Below the pieces are notes generated by a model. It saw nothing but the letters and a program-made list of their open reading frames with translations. It made no database searches and had not been told where the DNA came from. From assembly GCA_951799445.1 (NCBI GenBank), contig OX637297.1:4092001-4156000 (forward strand): 64,000 bases of DNA, in the 5' to 3' direction. Both the position numbers and the translations under genes were made by a program. The DNA is from Pseudisothecium myosuroides. Lineage: Eukaryota; Streptophyta; Bryopsida; Hypnales; Lembophyllaceae. Shown piece after piece: positions 40,270 to 51,900 of the stretch (position 1 is its first letter; every line of letters starts with the position of its first letter).

Positions 40270-40611
40270 GTATGTTCTCTTCTTCCATTTGGTAATTCAA
40301 CTCAGGCCGAGTTGAATTGCGACCTTGACAACGATGGGATTTTCATTTGTCAATTTAACTCAGTCCAAGATGAACTGCATTCCTGGTATTGGTGGGATTG
40401 TAATTGTTGATTTAACTCAGGCCGAGTTGAACTGAATTCCTATTATTCGGAGGATTTTCATTTGTCTATTTAACTCGAGTCGAGTTAAATTGACATGCGC
40501 CGCGCATTGAAATGTATCTTTCATTTTGATATTCTCCCAGATGGATTTCATCTCGAATCAAGTTGAATTGTGCTTCATATAGCTGCTAAGTCTTCCTGGT
40601 TGTTTGTACAG
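40270..40611 (+). other. Intron packed with motif A palindromes
   Basis: GT at 40,270 and AG at 40,610–40,611. Five copies lie near 40,294, 40,354, 40,410, 40,470 and 40,548, with spacing close to 60 bp for the first four. Best copy TTAACTCGAGTCGAGTTAA. This intron corresponds to 62,867–62,965 of the element B gene. Confidence 0.8.
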
Positions 40612-41550
40612 ATGTTGTCCTTGGATCACTACGTTGTCGGAAACTCAAAGAAGTGCGACATGTTCAAGAGTTTGACAAGGAAGTTTGAGTTCTTGGACAA
40701 GGATGACTTTGTGGATGTTAGTTACTTTGTGGACGAAGGTAGGCATGCAAATAAATTATCCAAAGGTTCCTCTAATTCACGCAAGGGGAAGCGAAAGATG
40801 ACGGCTGAGGAAGAAGCTGAACACGACGGATCTGAGAGGGGGACAAAGCCCTCGGGGCCGAACCTATTGACTTGGGGGAGTGGCGTGATTCGGCGGCTAA
40901 AATTGTCAAGGAACTGACGGATGAAGGCGCGGGTACATCAAACGCAGCTCCCGAATCGAGCGAGATGAGGGGGTCGTTGGGTACCTCGGCTCAGCAGAAT
41001 GCCACACCAGTCTCAGCCCGACCCAATCAAACTCCAAGTTCTACTAAACGGCCTTCTCAAAAGCGGAAGAGGCAGTCGATCGTCCCTGAGAAGCAATGGA
41101 TGATCGACTTACTGACGGCCTAGAAGGAACAAAATGAGAGAGCACGGGAAGAGAACAAGATGTCTCGGGTGGAAACCTAAGACATGATGAATAATAGGAT
41201 AGAGAGACTGCCAACTCTCATGGCGTCCATGATCAAAAAGTCCATCCCTGCAATTGCTCAGGCAATCATAAATGCAAAGCCCATGCAGATGCTAGATCTA
41301 AACGCGACATCACCGCAACTCATGATTGTGCAGGGGTCAGCAGACAGCGCAAGGCAGGAGCCAGCAGGGTTGGTGAATCCCTCTGCTAACACCCATGTTT
41401 CAGAGTTGGTGCCGTCGCAACCCTCTCCAGCCTCCCCCGCCAACATCGTGGACTCCACGCCATTACCCCTCGACGTTGGCAATGTTGCAGTGAATATCGA
41501 GCAGACAACGGAAGGGGTAAAGGCCGAGCAGTCACAGGACCCTGTGACTG

Positions 41551-41782
41551 GTAATCCTCCAGGTTGTTCCCAGTGATTCACTCAGCCTCTATTTCAACTC
41601 GACTCGAGTTGAAACTCCTTCCGCTGTTTTCATTTTGTGTTGGCAGCTAGTGGTAGTTAGTTGCAGTGAGGTGTAGAGATGGAGTTTCTTATTCAGATTG
41701 TAAAGCTTTTCCTCTTTGTGGAACTATGTAATATATTTTTTTCTTACAAAACATGTTTTGTGCTCATTCGTAACAGTCGCAG
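41551..41782 (+). other. Intron with one perfect motif A palindrome
   Basis: Donor G|GTAATC at 41,551, acceptor CGCAG|GC at 41,782. Phase 1 on both sides joins the ParB-like part to the FCP1-like part. TCAACTCGACTCGAGTTGA lies near 41,594. The alternative, ending the frame at TGA 41,574, would leave the next phased exon without a partner. Confidence 0.65.
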
Positions 41783-44103
41783 GCTCTAAGGATGTGTGTG
41801 CGGTGTCAATGCCATCGCACAATGATACCTTAGTAGATATAGATACAACATTTTTGCCATCTCCTAAATTGAGAGACTCTGAGGGAGATGACGTTCATCC
41901 CAACAAGTTGGAGGTCAACGATGACATTCTTGACAATGCGCTTCTGGAGATGCATATTCCTCCATCCGAAACCATGGCTGCTTAAACTATGTCTTCACCA
42001 GAGAAAGAGATGACAAGTGAGGTGAGTTTCAGGTTTGCCTTTGAATGTATGATTTTGTGGATCCAATGCCGAATTTTTTGGATTTTGATTGCAAGGCTGC
42101 CATTATATACTTTGGTTTTTGATTTCTTGTAAGGTTACCTTTCATTATTCGGGCATTTCGTTTTTAGTACTCAAAATGTTGTGGACAGTGCAGTCATTTA
42201 ACTGTCTGCACATTTTGCTGTAATTCATGAGCAGGCTAGCAATGAAGCATGCGTCACGAGTGGTGAGGCGGAGGGCCAAGTCCTCCCTCCATTCACGTCT
42301 AGGGCAATATCAAAATGGCTGAATGTCGTCCTGGATTTGAATGGAGTACTTTGCGTCTATAAGGATAAGAGGTACAATATGAGGGAGAGTAGGTCCGTTG
42401 AACCCGAGGAAATTTATCCCGGCTTAGAAACGTTCATCATGGGTGTTAAGAAAGTCCTAATTCGACCCCATTGTCTAACTGTTCTCCGGGAGTTATCGAA
42501 GATCGAAAACCTCTCAGTCTGGAGTTCTATGAAGAGGTCCACGGTCATGGAAGTTTGTGGATACTTGTTCAAAGACTTAGACCCCCCCTTGCATATCATC
42601 GGGCAAGAGCAATGCGACATCCTCAAATGCAAATCCAAAAATGCAAAGGCAGTAATCTACAAGGTGAAGGGAACAAACAAAGATTTATTCCTTAAACCGC
42701 TAGAAAGACTTTTCGAGATGAGTGATTCCGTATTCACGACTGAAAATACAATTATAGTCGATGACAGCCCTACGAAACACGTAACAAATCACCCTAAGAA
42801 TGTGATTCTTTTTGAGTCGTGGTCGTACGAGGGCTACGGAGCATTGGATGGGATTCTTATTGACCATCTTTTGCCCTATATTCAACGGTTGCATGTGGCG
42901 AGGCCAGCAAAATTGTACCCCTTCCGAAGAGACAATATTTTTGGGCGTTTGCACCTTTTTTTACGAAGAGGATCAAATTGAGTACATAGAGCTCAAAGAG
43001 GTAGTGGAGTGCTCAAATAGGATTTTTGTCGAGTCCAATGGCGGAAATACTAATTACACCGTGCTCTTTGAGGAATCAAGGAGGCCCCAACATAGATAGG
43101 TCAAAGTAGAGGACTTCTGTTTCTTGTACTATCATGTTAGGGAATCAGGATTGGTTCCAAGGTTTTACGAGTCATAGGTATTGGATTGACTTAGGTTATG
43201 TTTGTAATTTACACATGTTTTGTTCATCTTTTGCAAGCTACCAAAATATACAAGTGCTTGACTTCCTTGCGTGATGCTAGTCCTTTGCCTTCATGTCATT
43301 GTGTACTTCATGAAGCATTGTTTTGACAACGGTTTTTATGTTTGTTCCCAGGCTTCCTTCCGTGATGCTTTAGTCCGTGTTTTGGACTGTGGCAACAAGT
43401 GTGCTGCTTCTGCTGATTCCTCTGACTATGGACAGTTTGACATATCGAAAGGCGGATTGGGACACATCATGTATTCGGCCGCAATCGCACAGTCAACGAT
43501 GGATTTCTCTATGATGCCTATGGATGATGGGGTTGTAGATAGTCCTCCAAATGGAGGAAAGCATCCCCACCTTCTGAGCTCCCCTTCTCCACTTAAAGGC
43601 CGTCACGTGGTAACTTCACCTTAGGATTCCCCTGCGATGAATGTGGCAATGCAAAGAAAGCTTTATGATGAACAAATGTGTGACGTGCTTGTATCTAAGA
43701 TATAGAGATTTGATCCTACGATGTACAAATCAAATATGTTTTCTATGATTGCCTCAATAATGTTTAGTGCTATTTTTTCATAATCTGATTTCATTTGCAT
43801 TTGTAGGCCATGGACACATTGGCCATACCCAATGCCATCCGCACTAATGGGTCGCGATGATTTACACCTTCAAATTGCACTTCTCAAGAGCGGCCTACGT
43901 CATCTGACAGCCTCCGACGTATTCTACCTCGTTGCACTTTGTTAGGGGTTGGGAGACACCAATGCAAGTTCCACAATTATAGAAATCCAATTCCAATTCA
44001 TTCAGGTCGTCGTCCGTGGGACGCCTGGGAAGAAAAGTCTTTGAAAGAACAAAAGCAAGAGATCTTGAGGCAAACATGTTCAAGGAATACCGGATACAGT
44101 TGA
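41783..44103 (+). pseudogene. FCP1/NIF-type HAD phosphatase-like 3' part of the element A gene
   Basis: Exons 41,783–42,021, 42,235–43,177, 43,352–about 43,780 and 43,807–44,103. VVLDLNGVLC (42,325–42,354) is motif I of the HAD/FCP1 family; VWSSMKRSTV (about 42,520) fits motif II and TIIVDDSPTKH (about 42,748–42,780) motif III. In motif I the second acidic residue of the usual DxD is Asn, which would be expected to weaken catalysis; similar DLNG variants occur in plant NIF-like proteins as I recall. A one-base slip in a T run near 42,955 breaks the frame. In-frame TAA 41,983, TAG 43,097, 43,175, 43,622, 43,703 and TGA 43,858 follow. The last exon has a Cys/His cluster (C-x8-H-x-C-x2-H). The stop at 44,101 is TGA. 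Exon ends after 43,700 are uncertain. Confidence 0.65.
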
Positions 44104-44560
44104 GGACCAGAGATGCTGGCGGCGAGGGAAAAGTTGAAGCCTAAGACCCACTCGTAATTGTTGTGCAGAGGATAGGGTAGCGTAAATACTTGGTTGTTGG
44201 GAGTCATACGGATTTTGAATCTTCATATTACGCCAAGATTCATATTTTGAGTAGATGATGTTAGTACTAGCCGCAAACTGTAAAGATGTAATACATGTAT
44301 ATTCGATGATAGAAGTATAGATTTAATACATGGATTATTCCATGTTTATTGTGTATACATGCAATATATGTATAATTGATGATTACTTTCTATGAAGTGC
44401 TAAGCATTTTGGAATTACTACATGTGATTCTATAATTTTACAATGTTGTATCTACTTTGCGTGTCGTTTGATTGCCAATTTTGTATTTCTTTTATCTCAA
44501 ATTGTCTTCAACATGTGGTTTATAGTGCTCTTCTAAACTCCTATTTCCCTAGAAAACTTT
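44104..44560. other. AT-rich 3' flank of the element A gene up to the right end
   Basis: No gene. Contains short imperfect repeats (ATACATGTATATTC type, near 44,290–44,360), and probably the transcript 3' end. Confidence 0.5.
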
Positions 44561-44580
44561 CATTTTAATGAATATGATGT
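44561..44580 (-). repeat. Right terminal inverted repeat of element A
   Basis: CATTTTAATGAATATGATGT, the exact inverse of 7,378–7,397, followed by C and ATTTA. Similarity to the left end is only weak beyond these 20 bp. Confidence 0.85.
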
Positions 44581-44581
44581 C

Positions 44582-44891
44582 ATTTAGATTTCTAGAGCCT
44601 TGTTTGATCCTTTTACAAACCTAGATCATCCCAATTGTGTATTGATTCAATATTTTTGGCCCACGGTACAAGAGTGAGATATTCAAAATTCCTATTTTTG
44701 GATGGGACTCCGCCAAAGGATTGCGTTGGAGAGTGGATGAGGCACAGATACCAGTTTGGGAAGAAATGAAAGGTCTAATCACAACATGGAAGTCTCGAGT
44801 GAATAAAGACACAGTGGAGTATGTCTTTAAAATCCCATTGGCTCAGATTGATATTATCAAAGAAAGTTTGACTTCATGCCGCTCTGATTGA
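44582..44891 (+). pseudogene. DUF7869-type transposase copy 2, C-terminal part
   Basis: Continues the frame cut at 7,377: SRALFDPFTNLDHPNCVLIQ, then sequence matching the C-terminus of copy 1 (WKSRV-like near 44,790; IPLAQIDIIKESL near 44,835), ending in TGA at 44,889–44,891. A frameshift lies between about 44,665 and 44,710. The codon at the junction is TAG where copies 1 and 3 have Trp, so the target was already decayed before element A inserted. Confidence 0.8.
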
Positions 44892-46038
44892 GCATGTACG
44901 AGGTACTATGAACTCAAGATACTTTCTAGCATTTAAACCTAAGTTTGATAGTTTCTATTTGATGTTCTATTTTGTGGTTTTACTTTGCATAACATGTGAT
45001 TTTATATGATTTTATATGATTTTATATGATTTTTACAAAGTACATGGTATAGTTTGGAATATCATGAGTGATTTGATTTCATTGATTTGTATTGGAGCTT
45101 CTATTTTATATTGTACAAAGTACCGTGCACCCCAAATATAACATTCAGTAGCAGTTACTGGTTTTGCCCTCCCTTGAACAGAATGGTGTGGAATATACCG
45201 CATCATGCCACCATCTCATCCGAGGGATGAAATGGTGTGGTATATTCCGCACCCAAGTAGTAGTTATGGGGACACTTGTCAATAACTGCCAAAATTTAAC
45301 TTGGTGCCTACGTCAGAACTGTACATTGCAGATAGTAGCAAATTAAAAATTTTCAAATAAGACTGAAATCAAAATAGGAATTTTAAACAAAATGCTAATG
45401 AATTCATTGAAAACATTAGTTTCAGTGTTAGAATTACCTCACCTTGTATTGGAGTTCATTTATGCATTGTGTTTGGAAGTGAGAAGACAACTCTACATAT
45501 GCATATGGAGTGGTAGGCGGTAGAACAACCCATGTGAGATAAGTAAATTAGAATTTGTAGTTTCTCAATTCTCAACCACTCATAGTTAATTCAAAGTTGG
45601 AGCTAGTTATTGTTATCACTTTCTTTCCTGCAAAGCTCATTGAGCAGCACCAAGACATGTATATCTCATAGCCGCTCATACAAATTAATGGGAATCAAAC
45701 TAGAACCACTAAATATCTCATTATCTCATTATCTCATTTTTATACTAAATGAGATAAATAGCCTCTTACAACCAACCATTCAGCTCATGACTTGGTGTTC
45801 AACAAGGGACACAATATGTATTTATATGTAAGAATCCCTTGAATAACGATAAACCGTAAATTCTAGGAGGGACTTTGACTACCCTAAACTCCCACTTTAA
45901 TGGAAATATTATCTAACAACAGAAAAATCTAGTTTCCTTCAACTTAAATTACTTTAACTCTACTTCAATTTTTGGGTCTAGAAGAGGATAATGTTCTTTT
46001 GGAAGGCTCCCAATCTCCCAAAATAATGAATATGATGT
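44892..46038 (+). repeat. 3' subterminal region and right end of transposon copy 2
   Basis: Inverse of the element A left end region (7,378–8,214), with about 0.4 kb extra around 45,135–45,600. Contains four GATTTTATAT repeats near 45,000–45,030 and a 24-bp direct repeat near 45,180 and 45,227. Ends AATGAATATGATGT at 46,038. TAGAGG follows, but no matching left flank was found. Confidence 0.75.
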
Positions 46039-48844
46039 TAGAGGTAGTACTTTGAGGAGTAAAGGCCACTTATAATTCAATTGCTTGGTTGGTGGATGCC
46101 AATATTGCTTCCAGCATTTGTCATCAAGAGATCCCTAGGTAGACAAAAGGAAGTCACCGGTCCTATAGATTAGATGCAGAGGGCATTTTGATTACATGCC
46201 CAATCCTGCTGACTTTTGTGTTAATGATTACTTGATAATATACGTTGAACATTGACATTCAATAATATGATGATAGTCACTCGCTCATATTCTAAATAGC
46301 TTGCCTCATAAACCACAATGTTAGCATTCCCTTGTGGGATCTCTAAGTGAGACCTCACCTTGGTCCTTATTCCCAGGAAGTACCATTTATTTGATAATTC
46401 TACAGGATGTCTTTGACTTTTGAATTCACTTTTGTATGCTTTTGTTGTCCTCTCAAGATACCATGCCTTTGGAATAATGTAGGACATTATGTCACTATGT
46501 GAATCATATATTGTCATGGATGAATTTAGATCTAATTCTTGCAATATTATACAGGAATGAAATTGTATCTCTTGAACAATATCGTCCATTCTATTTGAAC
46601 ATCAAAAGTTTATGTCATACATGAGTTGTCTACAATGAAGACAACTTCTGTTCTACACCCCTATTAGGGAATCTCTTGATGCAATTACGTAAACTACTAC
46701 ACAACCAAGGAATAATATGGGGGATGGGAGCCATATGGGGGATGGGAGCCATATTTGCTTTTAGCGTCCATGATTGGAGGATTTCTTGGTAGATTCCAAG
46801 GCTTTAGTTGTTCTAAAAATTTGATGTAGAAATTTTAGTGAAAGGGATCATCTTGGAAACTTTGTCCAAAGATCTCCCAATCCAGTTGTGTAAACTCCTA
46901 AACAATTAAAGATTTTGTGAGATACCTCTAAAGAAGATGGAACAATAACTATGTAATTCTCTCATTTCTAAGCACAAGAATGACTCCTTGAAATGGGTAT
47001 GGGTTCAAAATTTGATGCATGCAAAATGATAATATATGAAGAAATGTCCACATACATAGGAAAACATCGGGGGATTTTAGCATTTCTTAATTCTAAACTT
47101 TGGAAAGTCCAAAAGTAGTTAAATGTGGCATTGGGATTTATGAATATGATATGGAGATTGATATGGGATACGGAATACTAATACTGACAACATGTACTAT
47201 ATTCCATATCAATTGCAATCATAGTAGCTTCTAAAAAAATATAAATGTAAAGGGGTTTTACAAAATGTATTTCACAAGCCCAATTAAAAAATTCATTTAT
47301 TTCACAAATGAATCAATTAATTGGCAAAAGTGGTAGTTTGTTACAATGTGCTCAAAAGATACAAATACAATACAATGACCAATCTAAAATACATACCAAG
47401 AATAAATTAATAGGTAGAAATGTGGAAGGCACAACTCAAATTTCTTGTGTCTAGGCATGCTTGTATGACTTCATTTACAACTAACTGTATGAGTCACTAT
47501 GAAACTTAAGGTGAGGTAAATATGCCATATTTAACTACTTTTGGACTTTCAATAGTCCAGAAGTAAAGAGGCGGTGAAATCCCCTGATGTTTTCCTATGG
47601 ATCTGGAGATCTCCTGAAATAGGAACGCTTTGCATGCATCCAATTCAGCACCCACAAGTATGTCGGGGAGTGCTTCATGTGCTTGGAAATGAAAGAAATC
47701 GTGTAGTTGTAACATAGCGGATCCGTGGTAGAGTTCACATGATTGTATTGGGAGATTTGTGGACCAGGTTTCCGTAGTTTAGGCATCCAATTTACAGCAC
47801 AACTGAAGTCTCAGAACCTATCGAGAGATCCCCCGATGACCACCACTCGTTGCAAACATGGCTCCCATCCCATATTAATCCCTCAGTGAGCGCTGATCTT
47901 CACATAATTCTATCAGGAGATCCCCTGACGGGGTGGTAGAATATGAGTCGGCTTCACTGACAATCTTGGTGTCAAAGTGGTACAATTTGATTCCTGTGCT
48001 AAAGTGCAAGTGATATCCGAGTTCATCAAGAATGAATCACAATAAGGCACGAGGGGGCCGATTCTTTCAAAGATATATGGTATCCCGAGAGTTCAAAGGA
48101 AGTACACACAAGTAGATTTGAAATTCAAACATCAGTTGACAATTACCAAATGAGCAATTGCTCTTGGGAATAAGGAGTCCGGTTCTAGGATTCACCGAGA
48201 GATCCCCCGACGGACTGCTAACATAGTGGAGCTAAGGTAGTCAGGATATGATGAAGTGACAGGGGCATATTACAGTACTCACAGTGACATTTGAAGAACT
48301 GTAGACGACTGAGTTACAGGTGCTCAGACGTTCAACATACATCTGAAGATGAATAACAGCTAAGTAAACATAACATTCCATCCGAAATAATGACATTAGT
48401 TTGAGTTTGTGTAAAGAACATCAAGGTTCATTCACTGCAAAAAATAGATTTGTACTTGGTTGTCCGCTATATAATTGTGAAGATGCAAAACCTAGAAGAC
48501 TAGAATTCCAACAGTGTAACTGTGAGAGAAAAGAAATGCATTATTCAGACTCATTTGAGTGTATGTATGACCCAAGCAATGTATTCTGTTCCGGACACAA
48601 ACATAAACCACTTCCATTTCAGAAGACGAGAGGAAGAAAGACATCCCGCTCTTCTGCTATCAAGTCATTGCCCTCGTGCCGCACGCAAAGAATAGAAATC
48701 ATAAACATATTAATATATTCATAAACATTTATTTTACATATACAAGTCACAAAAAGTAGCTCTGAAAAAATTAATCGAAGAACAGTCCTACTGACTCAAC
48801 GGACTATACTTCGAAACCCTCACTTGTGACTGCGCTTACTGGAT
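46039..48844. other. Decayed region with variant motif B palindromes
   Basis: No secure gene. A frame at 46,221–46,589 (minus, 122 codons) and one at 48,401–48,724 (plus, 107 codons) have no recognisable domain. Palindromes of the type ATCGGGGGATCTCTCGAT occur near 47,603 (GGAGATCTCC), 47,819, 47,929 and 48,199, with weaker ones from about 46,660. They resemble motif B but prefer CCCCGA half-sites. The region could be the left part of element B or remains of a third element. Confidence 0.5.
46717..46752. repeat. 18-bp tandem duplication
   Basis: ATGGGGGATGGGAGCCAT occurs twice back to back (46,717 and 46,735). Confidence 0.85.
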
Positions 48845-48965
48845 GTAGAATGCATCGTGCGATATCACGATGGCAGTCGCGCCCCGCAGAATGCATCGTG
48901 ACATCTCACGATTGCCGCGACGACCGACACAGTGCATCGGGAGTTCCCACGATGGCAGTAGCGAC
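48845..48965. repeat. Three motif B units downstream of transposase copy 4
   Basis: Units of about 40–46 bp near 48,852, 48,892 and 48,938, each GCATCG-n-CACGATGGCAGT-like followed by a CGCG/CGAC-rich tail. They lie just past the transposase stop, in its probable 3' untranslated region. Confidence 0.8.
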
Positions 48966-48983
48966 CCCGGACTAGGCACTCAA

Positions 48984-51900
48984 TCATGGGTCCACCACGT
49001 TTGCCCGATTCAAATTCACTAAGGCAGCCTCCCTACTCTTTTGAAGAATCGTCCGTGATTTTTGATCCACTCTCCTAGACCAATTCGCATACATTGCAGC
49101 ACCCGCGTCCACCCAGGTGGGGGGACTTTTTTCAATGACCCATTTACCGTACCAGCAATTCCAATAAATCAATTCCAGCCTCGTTTCGGAGTTATCGGGT
49201 CGCCAGTACTGAAGCAAGAACTTCCCGTTATTCACATCTCCTTCTACTCTGCATACAGTAGACAATGCTCTTCCCTGCCAAACAGTACATGATTCCGGGA
49301 CTTCCGGTCTGATAAGTACCCAACAGCCTGGTCGTATGTCTAGCCATGGATTAAAGCTTTCTCTTGGCGCTTCATTTGCAGGGCCGCAGTAAGGCTCCGG
49401 CTCCTCTTCTTCCTCCGGAATCACGTCCATGGGATTCACCGTCGATCCTGGGCGAGGGACTCCATTACGCGCCACCCTCCAATCGTGTTGTGACCAGAAG
49501 CCTTCCACCAACTCCGGAGGACACTCGGGTAGTGGTTCCTTCAGCTCATCGAGAACACACTTCCAGTAATCCACGTATGGACCGAACGCAGTTGCAAATC
49601 CCTCGCATCTAGAAATACCGTATTGCCAGTACTGAATGTATTTCTCGAGTCCTACCAGCATGAAACCCTTGTTCAAGGTAGCTTTCCGCGCCGCATCCCT
49701 TGCCTTTTCTTGATTTCCATTCGGTATCGGAACCTCGCTGCCCCACATGGGCTTAAACGGAACAGGCTTTGGACAGCCGTGAGGGAGCATGGGCCGACCA
49801 TTGCTGTATGTCTTCCAAATGCGTTCAGAAGGTTTCTTCGACGGCAACCAGTTCGAATCAACTGCTGACCTTTTGAAGTTCATGACGGGGACCCCATCAG
49901 TGTCCACGTAGAACTTGAACAGGTGCATCTCCCCCAATCCAATTAATTTTTCCCCACGATCGCATTGGTAACCCTCCATGAACGACTTGAAATCTCCCAC
50001 CTCCTGTATGAACTCCGGCATAAATGACAGTTGTTGGGACTGCATGAAGGCTTTCATGAGGTCAGCGACGACAAAAGTGTTCTTGGTCTTCAGGGCCTTG
50101 GAAAGGTGGCTGAAATATGCATCGATGTCCTCGTGAGTGTGTCCGACTAGTAGAAATCCAACCTGAATTTCCTTGAAGACACCTCGTGCAGTGAGCAAGG
50201 ATACGAACGCCATCAAAAATTTGTTCTTGTTATCCTTGGCAGAGTTGTCAAGCTGAAGATATAAATTTTCAGGAAGGAGGGTACTTTCGACCCGAGCTCT
50301 AGGTTCGGTGAGGGTTAGGCTGTCCATACATCTAGACTTTCCTCTAAGCAGTGCCTCGAACAATGAGTTAGCCGGCGGATATGGAAAGAGGTCGCCTGCC
50401 TCTCGAATAGGTGGACCTTCCAGCCGGCGCAACAACCTCGCCAAAGACGAAATGGTGAAGTTGGAGTCCGCCAGCCAGCAAGATGGAGCATAATGGGCGT
50501 AAGCACCGTCACCATGGCCATGAGCTACCATTCCAGTAACGCTCATCGGAAGCTGCCCCAAACCGGCCGTGGCCTTCGTTGTCACCCGGAGTCTGGGTAG
50601 AGCCGTCTTGGATGTATCCATCTTGTCGTGAATTATACATAAAATTCTTCGAGGATCTCGTTTGGATTCCTCACGCCAAGACGCATACAAACGACGGCAA
50701 GAAGCTTGGTGATTCAGATGATGAGTCCGCTGCTTCACAAACTCCACGTACTTGGGGCTTCCTTTCGGAGACTTCAGAATAAACTGCTGTAGGTCGTTGC
50801 ACGTAGTACATTTTGCAAACGAACTTCCGACAGGCTTAATGGAGACGTTGTTGAAGTGCTCCCGCTTGAGTCTACTAATAGTCGACTGGCTCATGGGTGG
50901 CAGACCGTAGTCGGCATTCAACTGCACATCCAGAATTGGTACGCTTAAGCATCGGTACGAGCGAAGGGGAAGGAATGCAAATGACAAGCAATGCACCAGA
51001 ATAGTGATCGTGATATCTCACGATCATTGATCTCGTCGGGAGATCTCACGATCAATAAAGCAGTGATAGGAGATAAGGGGCACTACCTCGTTGGCGTCTG
51101 CTCGGACTCGTTTCCAATTTCTTCCGGGAGGAAGGAATTTTAGAGTGTCCGTTCACCAGTTCCCAATGCCGCGCATTTGGTGGGGCATTTGATCAGCATT
51201 CTCGTCAATAATGGCTTTCATAGTCCCAGCGACCTGAACAGTCCGAGTCCGCGGGCGCTTAACCCCTTTGTTTCCGTGCGTCCCTGATACGACGCCGTCG
51301 TTGTACATCTCGATGTAACTGTGGTAAGTGGACTTCGGGATGCCGTGAATTATGTACCACGCCTTGCCACAAACATCAACTCCCTGTAGCGTGACATATT
51401 TCCGCTTCCGCTCCCCGTACCTTTCGTGTAGTTGTCCTCCCACTCCAATCCCATATTCACGGCGCTCGTCAAACGACTTCAAGTAGTACTTCTGCCTTAC
51501 TAACAGCGTGAACTCCTGGTTATAATGCTGACAACACAGACGTCTGCAGCACTTCTCCGAGCTGACTTTCCGAATCTCCTCGTCTGCCGTTTTGCGAGAG
51601 TAATGCGATTCCTTCAGTTCCAGATTGGGTTTGCGAACTATAAACCGGTATGGTGCTTTCATTCTACCTCCAAGGTAAGCGAGAGGGTCGTCCATATCGG
51701 GAATGGCGGCAAAATGATCCACTGTCTCCTTCAACGAATGACCGTTGGGAAACCAGCACTCCGAAATTGGCCACCTGTCGTGAGACATTATGGCTTCGGT
51801 GTCACCCACAAAAACATCGAGGACTGTCACACCTATGAAACCTTCACCAAGTGTCTCTTCTTGGAAATGATCCTCCGGACTCCAACAAATGATACGACCC

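Larger units (their letters stand above)
37343..41550 (+). pseudogene. ParB/sulfiredoxin-like gene of element A, 5' part (three exons)
   Basis: Exons 37,343–38,784, 38,929–40,269 and 40,612–41,550 join in phase through GT–AG introns; donors AAG|GTACCT, TGG|GTATGT and ACTG|GTAATC. The start ATG at 37,343 opens with KKLEAFFKRYT, resembling KLGTFIDCYIT of the paralogue at 59.7 kb. The NGQHIVEASRRI block at about 38,461 resembles the conserved G-x-R/H-x-x-A element of ParB/DGQHR-type domains, preceded by a ParB-like VIPIEQL strand. The C-terminal part is Lys/Arg- and Ser/Pro-rich, as in a nuclear linker. Defects: +1 shift near 37,440, a one-base slip in the G run near 40,833, and in-frame TAG at 37,933, 39,688, 39,907, 40,189, 41,121 and TAA at 41,178. 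The function of the domain in plants is unknown to me. Confidence 0.7.
7378..44580. mobile_element. Giant DNA transposon, element A (37.2 kb)
   Basis: Both ends carry the same 20 bp in inverted orientation (ACATCATATTCATTAAAATG at 7,378–7,397 and its complement at 44,561–44,580). ATTTA flanks both sides (7,373–7,377 and 44,582–44,586, with one extra C at 44,581). The insertion cuts the transposase of copy 2: coding similarity stops at 7,377 and resumes at 44,582 at the adjacent codon. Contents in order: transposase on minus, motif A palindromes, a nested CACTA-like element, telomere-like tract, ~178-bp satellite, and the ParB-like/FCP1-like gene on plus. Without the nested element it would be about 21.4 kb. 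TSD size (5 or 6 bp) is uncertain. That the transposase moves this whole unit is inferred from position. Confidence 0.8.

Noticed and set aside
46221..46589. 122-codon minus frame as an N-terminal transposase fragment
   Set aside because: No conserved block aligns securely with the N-termini of copies 1 or 4.
47140..47160. GAATATGATATGG as the end of element B
   Set aside because: Only about 10 bases resemble the element A end, with no target duplication or matching subterminal sequence.
48401..48724. 107-codon plus frame with several Cys/His residues as a zinc-finger protein
   Set aside because: Cys spacing fits no family I recognise, and there is no promoter or splice support.
51153..51155. 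TGA as a premature stop in transposase copy 4
   Set aside because: A GT donor overlaps it and a phase-compatible AG acceptor exists at 50,944; the spliced frame is an exact multiple of three. Not fully excluded, since the read-through sequence has weak similarity to copy 1.
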